This document shows positions 35,178 to 43,400 of a DNA stretch of 64,000 nucleotides, in pieces. Where the stretch lies: NCBI GenBank assembly GCA_039924845.1, contig JBDTAC010000086.1, positions 16,275 to 80,274 of the forward strand, given 5' to 3'. The notes beneath the pieces were generated by a model. It was not told the DNA's origin and ran no database searches. It was given only the letters and a program-made list of their open reading frames with translations. How positions within the stretch are numbered: the first letter of the stretch is position 1; every line of letters starts with the position of its first letter. This DNA is from Bacteroidia bacterium (GTDB lineage Bacteria > Bacteroidota > Bacteroidia > DATLTG01). A program made the position numbers and the translations under genes.

Positions 35178-35846
35178 ATGGAAAAGCAAATTGTAAAAAT
35201 CCACTCGATAGAAAAAATTACCCGCGATGTGGTAAAAATTATAACCGATAAACCTGCAGGATATAAATTTAATCCGGGACAAGCAACAGAAATTGCCATT
35301 AACAAAAATGGTTGGGAAGAAGAAAAAAGACCCTTTACTTTTACCTGTTTGCCCGAGGATGATTACCTCGAATTTGTCATCAAAACATATCCTTCGCACA
35401 AAGGTGTTACCAATGAATTGTTGCGACTAAAAAAGGGCGATGAGTTAATTATAGGTGAAGTATTTGGAGCAATTTCATACAAAGGAGAAGGTGTGTTTAT
35501 AGCAGGTGGCGCAGGAATTACGCCTTTCATTTCTATTTTCAAATATCTTAAACAGAAGAAAGAAATCGGAAATAATAAACTCGTATTCGCAAATAAAACC
35601 AAAGCTGATATTATACTTGAAAAAGAGTTTACGAATTTATTAGGTGATGCGTTTATCAATATTTTATCTGATGAAAAAACAACGAATCATCATCACGGAA
35701 TGATTACTGAAAATTTTCTTAAATCAATTATTACCGATTTTCATCAGCAATTTTATATTTGCGGACCTCCTCCAATGATGGATGCAGTGCTAAAACAATT
35801 AAAAAATTTGGGCGTTGGCGAAAACGCAATGACGGTGGAAATATAA
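35178..35846 (+). CDS. FAD/NAD(P)-binding oxidoreductase (ferredoxin reductase fold)
   Basis: A 222-residue flavin reductase. FNPGQATEIAI and RPFTFTCLPEDD form the FAD site, IAGGAGITPFISIFKYL the nucleotide pyrophosphate loop, and YICGPPPMMDAVLKQL the C-terminal signature. There is no globin or 2Fe-2S domain, so it must serve a separate partner. A plausible, unproven partner is the truncated hemoglobin in the same cluster, giving a split flavohemoglobin-like nitric oxide dioxygenase. Confidence 0.87.
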   Translation: MEKQIVKIHSIEKITRDVVKIITDKPAGYKFNPGQATEIAINKNGWEEEKRPFTFTCLPEDDYLEFVIKTYPSHKGVTNELLRLKKGDELIIGEVFGAISYKGEGVFIAGGAGITPFISIFKYLKQKKEIGNNKLVFANKTKADIILEKEFTNLLGDAFINILSDEKTTNHHHGMITENFLKSIITDFHQQFYICGPPPMMDAVLKQLKNLGVGENAMTVEI

Positions 35847-35854
35847 GAAACAAA

Positions 35855-36382
35855 ATGGCGAAGACTGAAAATAAAACAATCTGGACAATCGGTCATTCCA
35901 CACATAGTTTCGAGGAGTTTGTTGCTATGTTGCACGTCTTTGAAATAGATTTGCTTGTAGATATCCGAAGCTTTCCGGGTTCAAGACGTTATCCGCATTT
36001 TAATAAAGAAGCATTAGAAATTTCGTTACCGGAAAATAAAATTCAATACGTCCATTTGAAAGACCTTGGCGGTAGAAGGAAAGTGAATCCCAATTCAATT
36101 AACACAGCTTGGCGATTGGCTTCTTTCAGAGGCTACGCGGATTATATGGAAACCGATAATTTTAAAAAAGCGATATGCGATTTGGAGGAAATGGCTTTAA
36201 AACAACGCACTGCTTATATGTGTTCCGAAGCTGTTTGGTGGAGATGTCATCGCTCACTTGTTTCCGATTTCTTGAAACTTCGCGGCTGGACAGTACTACA
36301 TATAATGAGCGCCACAAAGGAAATGGAACATCCTTACACTTCTCCTGCAAAAATTGTGGAGGGCGAGTTGCAGTACAATTGA
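35855..36382 (+). CDS. DUF488-family protein
   Basis: A 175-residue protein. IWTIGHSTHSFEEFVAML, LVDIRSFPGSRRYPHFN, YVHLKDLGGRRK and MCSEAVWWRCHRSLVSDFL are typical of DUF488; the Cys/His segment (CSEAVWWRCHR) is the most conserved part of the family and looks like an active or metal site. The function is unknown. ATG at 35855 is chosen; the frame extends upstream but that part overlaps the reductase gene. It is the last gene of the cluster. Confidence 0.88.
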   Translation: MAKTENKTIWTIGHSTHSFEEFVAMLHVFEIDLLVDIRSFPGSRRYPHFNKEALEISLPENKIQYVHLKDLGGRRKVNPNSINTAWRLASFRGYADYMETDNFKKAICDLEEMALKQRTAYMCSEAVWWRCHRSLVSDFLKLRGWTVLHIMSATKEMEHPYTSPAKIVEGELQYN

Positions 36383-36397
36383 ATCATTAAAATAATT

Positions 36398-36460
36398 ACA
36401 GCTCACGCTTTCGCGGATGGGCAGTATATTTGACGAGATTTCAACTCTCGATTGCGTGTG
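36398..36460. repeat. GC-richer remnant related to the 55-kb array flank
   Basis: AATTACAGCTCACGCTTTCG followed by CGGATG matches the text at 54989 (AATTACAGCTCAGGCTGTCG then CGGATG). It lies just after the DUF488 gene with no coding potential. Confidence 0.5.
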
Positions 36461-36480
36461 CAGAAAGTATTTCCTAAAAT

Positions 36481-37401
36481 TTATTGAACTTGCGCTTGGC
36501 TTCCGTTTCGAGTACGTGTGGCGAATTTAATACCAATCATTAGTTCGTAGGTTCCACTGCTGTATTTGCGGATATCAGTAGTAGTAAAATCGTACGCGAA
36601 GCCGAACATCAAATTCTTTTTAACAGTATATCCAATCATCGCCGAAATAGCATCCATGGTACGGTAATCAGCACCTATCCACATTTGGTCTTGATAAATA
36701 AGTCGCAAACCTGCATCCACTTGTACGGGAGCCGGATACACATATTTCACCATCGTGGTGGGTTGTAAATCAAAGTTATCTGATAATTTAATTTTATAGC
36801 CTGCTGTGGCATAGTAATGAGTAGCAAGGTCGCTAAGCGGGGTGTTGGTATTATCGAAAAACTTTAATTTGTCTTGCAACAACTGTGGTGCAGACACACC
36901 CAAGTAAAAACGGTCGGAGTATAAGTACATACCAAAGGCAAAGTCAGGTACTAATGTGGACTGCAATTGATCGCTTAACACTAAATCACCTGGATCACGC
37001 AATGTTATTTTAGAACCATCAATGGCAAATTGTTGTAGCCCTGCAGATAACCCAAAAGACAATCGTAAATTTTCTGATAATCGGATATGATAGGCATAAC
37101 TGGCTTCAAAACCTGTTCTTCGGGTAGGACCTGTATTATCGGTATAGAGGTATCCTCCTAATCCCATGTTTTTCCCTCTCCAAGGTCCGTTCACACTAAG
37201 CGTATATGTTCGGGGCGCATCTGTAATGCCTTCCCATTGGTATCTATTATTAGAAGCTGCTTCGTAATAAGGCAATGTTCCTGCTACTGCAGGATTTAGT
37301 ACAAAATCATTCATCATGTACTGACTAAACATAGGTAGCTGCTGAGCTTGTACTTTCACAAAGCCAATTACTAATACGAGCAATACGATACGTTTTTTCA
37401 T
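36481..37401 (-). CDS. PorP/SprF-family outer-membrane protein
   Basis: A 306-residue protein of the T9SS-associated PorP/SprF family. A signal peptide (LVLVIGFVKVQAQ) precedes QLPMFSQYMMNDFVLNPAVAG, the family hallmark, and the rest is beta-strand rich with a barrel-like end. SprF-type proteins help one specific partner, a SprB-type adhesin, to be secreted and attached. Here it starts 10 bases after the giant SprB-repeat gene, the arrangement seen in gliding Bacteroidota, so the pair is probably functional together. Confidence 0.93.
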   Translation of the reverse strand: MKKRIVLLVLVIGFVKVQAQQLPMFSQYMMNDFVLNPAVAGTLPYYEAASNNRYQWEGITDAPRTYTLSVNGPWRGKNMGLGGYLYTDNTGPTRRTGFEASYAYHIRLSENLRLSFGLSAGLQQFAIDGSKITLRDPGDLVLSDQLQSTLVPDFAFGMYLYSDRFYLGVSAPQLLQDKLKFFDNTNTPLSDLATHYYATAGYKIKLSDNFDLQPTTMVKYVYPAPVQVDAGLRLIYQDQMWIGADYRTMDAISAMIGYTVKKNLMFGFAYDFTTTDIRKYSSGTYELMIGIKFATRTRNGSQAQVQ

Positions 37402-37411
37402 CTTCTTATTT

Positions 37412-40400
37412 TTAACGTAGTATGGTTATAGGTCCTGTATATACATTAGGGAATCGAGGATCGTTCAGATTAATAATGTAATAATAGGTTCCAACTGGTA
37501 ATGGCTTGGCATTATAAGTACCATCCCATTTGGTGATGTATCCAGGAGAACTAAATAGTAATTCGCCCCAACGATTATATATCTCAACCAAACATTTTGG
37601 GAAATATTGGATGTTATCAATAATCCACGTATCGTTTTTACCATCTCCATTCGGTGTAATCCCATTCGGGAAGCTGATTTCAGGTAATACAGTAATTGTT
37701 ACAGAGTCTCTTTCAGAACAACCGCTCGCATTGGTAACAGTTACCGTATAAGTAGTTGTTGTAAGAGGTGTAGCAACTGGATTAGCAGCTGTTGAATCGC
37801 TCAATCCTGTTGTAGGATGCCAAGAATATGTAGAGCCCGGAGGGCCGGTAGGACTGCCTCCAATAGTTATACTTGTATAGATGACTATTGTTTGATTAGC
37901 TCCCATATTGACAACTGGTAAAGGATTAGAAGTAACAGATACAGTATCCGCATCTGGACAAGTTCCGTTGGTAGCAACTACTACATAATCCGTAGTACCT
38001 GTTGGTGGATTTACTGAAACTGATTGCGTATTGGCAATAAGTACCATGCCCGGTAATTGAAACCATTGGTAAGTTAATCCACCTACATTTCCAGTTGCTT
38101 TTAGTGTAATATTTCCAGATTGACAGAAAGAAGTGTCGTTTCCAGCTTCTACCAAAGTGGTAACAGCGGCGGTTACTATTGCACTGTCTTTAATACTACA
38201 TCCGTTTGCGTCCGTTACCGTAAGAATGTAATCGCCTGGTAAAATATTCATTAGACTTTGTGTGGTAGCCAATGAGCTTCCAGACCATTGGAAAGAGTAT
38301 GGAGGAGTACCGCCGCCAACGGTTTCCGTGATAGAGCCATTATTTGCGGTATTACAAGCGGTGTTTACTACTATATGGGAAACTGTGATTGGAGTTGGGT
38401 TAATAAGTATAAATGTTTGTTGCGGAGTAGCACAACCGTTGGCATCCGTAACTGTAACCGAATAGGAACCAGCACATAAATTACTGGCTGTAGCAGTGGT
38501 GCTAATGGCTGGGTTCCAAACGTACGTAAACGGCAGTGTGCCTCCAGAAGGAATCACTGTAATAATACCGTTACAAGAACCAGCACACTTAGGTTGAGAT
38601 ACAAATGTCTTACTAAATGTAATGGATGTTGGTGTTGTGATTGTGAATACGAGTGTACGCACGCAGCCTGCATTGTCCGTTACTTTCAGAGAATAATTTC
38701 CAGCACACAATCCATTATCGGTAGCACCTATTTGACCGTTACTCCATGAATAAGTATAAGGAGAAACTCCGCCGCTGACCATTGCAGTGGCTGATCCGTT
38801 ACAAGTACCATTGCACGTAATATTAGTAGTAGTAATATTTACTGTTGGGCTTGTCGGGTTATTGACTGGAATTGCAAAAGTTTGTTTACAACTCGATGCG
38901 TCCGTTACTGTTACGGTGTATGTTCCGGCACAAAGGCTGTTAATTGTCGCTGTGGTTTGAGCTCCCGGAGCCCACAAGTATGTATAAGGCGCTGTGCCAC
39001 CCATTGGATTCACCGAAATACTGCCGTTACAAAGTCCGCAAGGAGTACTGCTTACACTTTGATTGATTGTAAAAGCCTGATTGGATGTTATAATGACTGT
39101 TTTAATAGTTGAGCAGCCCGCTGAATCAATTACTTGTACATTGTAGATGCCAGCACATAAACTATTTACCGAATTGGTTGTTTGTCCACCTGGTATCCAT
39201 AGATAAGTGTATGGAGCACTTCCTCCAGAAGGAATGGCAGTAGCAGTTCCGTTGCAAGTTCCAAAACAAGTGGCATTTGTAGATGTAATCGTTACGGTTG
39301 GACCTCCGCTACTGTTTACCGTAATTGTTGTTGTGGAAGTACACCCTTTGTTGTCCGTAATATTTACATCATATACGCCAGCGCAAAGTCCGTTTGCGGA
39401 AGAGCTTGTTTGTCCGCTACTCCACATATATGTATAAGGAGCAGTTCCGCCAGAAGGCGCAAGTGTTATTTGTCCGTTACACATTCCACAAGTAGAAGCT
39501 GTAACAGTAGGATTTGCAAGTATTGTTGAGTTTTGTAGTATGGTGGCTAATCCAGCTGCTGTACAACCGTTCGCATCCGTAACAGTTACGGTATAATTAC
39601 CAGCACACAAGGCGCTTGCTGTTGCAGTGGTTTGAGATTGAGAATCATTCCATTGGTAAGTATAAGGACTTGATCCACCAGCGGGTGTTATCGTTGCAGA
39701 ACCATTGCAGATCCCATTACATCCTGCAGGCACAACACTTACAGGAGCTGTTAAAATAGTTGTTGGTACAATTGCAACCGAATCTTTAAATGTACACGCA
39801 TTTGCATCTGTAATATTATAAACATATTCTCCCGGACACAAATTAGAAAGCGAAGATGTAGTTTGTCCTGTATTCCATGAATAGGTATAAGGCAACGTTC
39901 CTCCAGAAACAGTGAGAGTAATAGATCCATTGCAAACTCCCGCGCAAGTTGCTTTCACAGTCGTAGGTGTAGTATTGAGCGGTCCTGGTTGTACAATAGT
40001 AGTACTGTCAATTCGGATACATCCATTCGCATCCGTTATTTGAACGAAATATTTTCCCGCACATAAATTGGATACTGCATTGGATGTTTGCCCACCTGGT
40101 GTCCAAGAATAGGTATATGGAGAAACTCCCCCAGAAGGAACATCTGTAATTGTTCCGTTGCAGGATCCATTACAAGAAACATTCGTTTGAGTCATCATAT
40201 CTCCTGAAGGTCCACTCGAATTACTTAATGGAATTACAAGTTTGCTCGAACAGCCATTTGCATCTGTAACAGTTACCGTATAAATACCCGCACACACATT
40301 GTTAATAGTGGAAGTTGTTTGTCCTCCAGGAATCCACGAGTAAGTGTAAGCGCCAACTCCTCCGGAAGGAACAGCTGTAATGGCGCCGTTACAGGTACCG

Positions 40401-43400
40401 CAATTTGCGGCAGCAGTTGTCGGTGTTATCGTAAGAACAGAAGGGTTTGCAATCGTAACCATTTCTGTGTCGGCACAAGAATGTGCATCGGTAACAATAA
40501 GAGTATATATACCAGCACACAATCCGTTTATGTTTTGCGTAGATTGGTTTCCAGGTAACCATTGATACGTGTATGGAGAAGTACCTCCAATGGGATTAGA
40601 AGATGCTGTCCCATTACAACTTCCAACACAAGAGGGGTCAGTATGAGTAATGTTTTCAGTAATTGGTAATGGTGCTGTGATTGTTACGTTTTGATTGGCA
40701 CTACATCCATTCGCATCCGTTACAACCAGATTATAGGATCCAGGACAAAGATTATTTGCATTTTGAGTAGTTTGTCCATTACTCCAAGAATACGTATAAG
40801 GACTTGTTCCACCAGTTACAGTCGGATTAGCCATTGCATCACAACTGGCATTACAACTTACCACAGCATTAGGAATAGTAATTGCTATTTTAGCGGGTTG
40901 TGTAATAACAACTGTATTTTGTGACGTACAACCATTCGCATCTGTAACCGTAAGTGTATAAGATCCGGCACAAAGAGTATTGACATTTTGAGTGGTTTGT
41001 CCGCTTGTCCAAGAGTAAGTATAAGGGCTTGTTCCACCAGTTACAGTTGGATTAGCCGTCCCATCACATGATAAATTACACTTTACATTTGTATAAACAA
41101 CAGAAGAAGAAAGTAAAGGAGGTTGTGTAATAACAGCTTGCTGCGTAACAGTACATCCATTGGCATCTGTAACTGTGAGCGTGTAAGTACCAGGGCATAG
41201 ATTTACATCACTTGGTTGTGTGGCTCCATTCGACCAACTGTATGTATAAGCCCCTGTTCCACCTGTTACATTCGCTGTTGTTTTCCCATTGCAAGAACCA
41301 TTACATGTTACGTTGGTAGCAGTGATTATTACACTAAGAGCAGTTGGTTGCACAATATTTATCACCACAGCCGTATCACATCCTTTTGAATCCGTAATGG
41401 TAACACTGTATGTCCCAAAAGAAAGATTATTTGCCACAGAGGTAACGGATACGCTTGGATTCCAAGCATACGTGTACGCAGAAGTACCTCCTGTAGGACT
41501 AAAAGAGATTGACCCATTATTACCACCATTACAAGATGGAGAGACAACAGTTGCGTTTGGAGATATTTTTAAAGGAGTTGTAACGGTAATAGTATCGAAC
41601 GACATACATCCAGAAGCATCTGTCACTTTTGCGATATACAATCCCGAGCAAAGATTTGAAATCGAGTTGGTTGTTTGTCCTGCTGGCGACCAAGAATAAG
41701 TGTATCCCGGATTTCCGCCACTAGCAGTTACCGTTGCAGTACCATCGCAAGAACCATTACATGAAACAGGGGTGAATCCTCCTATTAAAACGGGTCCAGT
41801 GACATTACCTACGGCTATTTGAAATACTTTTACACATCCAGCAGCATCTGTAATGCTAACCGTATAAATGCCTGCCACGATATTTGTTATAGAAGAGGTT
41901 GTTTGTCCTCCTGGCGACCATAAATAGGTATATGCAGGTACCCCACCAGTAGGAGCCAAGGTAATACTTCCATCATTCATCGAACAATCTGCTTTTACAA
42001 CCGTTGGATTATCTGCTATCGGCGGAGCTTGGATTATCTTAACGCTATCAATAGCACTGCACCCATTCGCATCTTTTACCGTTACTAAATAAGTACCTGC
42101 ACAAAGGCTATTTATAGACGACGTTGTTTGTCCACCTGACCAAGAATAGGTATAGGTTCCTGTACCTCCAGAAGCTGTTACAGTACCTGTACCATTACAT
42201 CCTCCGTTGCATGAAATATTAGTTTGACTTGTATTTAAAGTAAGTTGTGGTGGATTAGAGAATACCACAGTTGATGTATTAAAACATCCATTTGCATCCG
42301 TCGCAGTGATAGTATAGGTTACCCCAGAGCACAAGCCAGTAGCTGTTTGCGTTGTCTCTCCACTTGGATTCCAACTATATGTGTAAGGAGATACTCCTCC
42401 TGCAGCATTTGCAGTGGCTGTTCCATCGCAGGAATTAAAACAACTCACACTATTGGATGAACTGGTAATAATAATATTAACTGTTGGATTAATAAGAATT
42501 GCTTTACTTGCTATACATCCATCTGCATCCTTTATTGTAACAGTATAACTTCCAACACATAACGCCGTAGCATTCGCCGTTGTTTGCCCATTAGACCAAG
42601 AATAAGTATATGGAGAAGTGCCTCCAACAGCTGTTACAGAAGCAGATCCATTACATATATTACAACTCGACGTAGTGGATGTAACAGAAACAGAAAGCAG
42701 TGTAGGCTGTGTTATACTGAAATTGGCTGTAATAAAACAACCATTTGCATCCGTTACCTTTAAAGAATATCCATTCCCAGCGCAGAGGTTTAAAATGCTG
42801 TCTGTTGTTAAACTTCCAGGCATCCATAAATACGTATATGGAGCAGTTCCTCCAGTTACTGTTGGCACTGCTTTTCCATCACAAGTGCCAGAACAACTTG
42901 CATTTTTTACGACAATAGCTACATTAAGCGGTTGAGGTGCTATTAATGTAACCGTCGCAGAATCCTTGCATCCATTTGCATCGGTTACAATCACCTTATA
43001 GGTTCCGGCGCACAAATTGTTTATTGTCGCTGAAGTTTGACCTCCTGGCGACCAAGAATATGTATAGACTCCTGTCCCACCTGAGGCAACAGCGTTTATA
43101 ATCCCGTCGCACTTTCCGTTACAAGAAGGAGGAGTATTGGTCGTTAATAATGACAGTAAAGGCGATTGAGTGATAGTAACACTTGTATTCGCAGTACAAC
43201 CATTTGCATCTGTAACTGTAAGAGAATAAGTTCCGGCGCACAGACCTGACAATGTAGGAGTTGTTTGCGCTCCAGGCGACCATGAATAAGTATATCCAGC
43301 CGTTCCTCCATTTACATTGGAAGAAATGCTAGCATTACAATTTCCATTACATGCTATGATTGCAGGACTTGGAGTAATCCCAACTGTTAAAACATTAGGT

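Noticed and set aside
35759..35854. N-terminal extension of the DUF488 gene
   Set aside because: The extra codons overlap the end of the upstream reductase gene and precede the conserved start (KTIWTIGHSTHS-like) with unrelated sequence.
41289..41699. Plus-strand open frames inside the giant adhesin gene
   Set aside because: They mirror the repeated SprB coding units and have no independent features.
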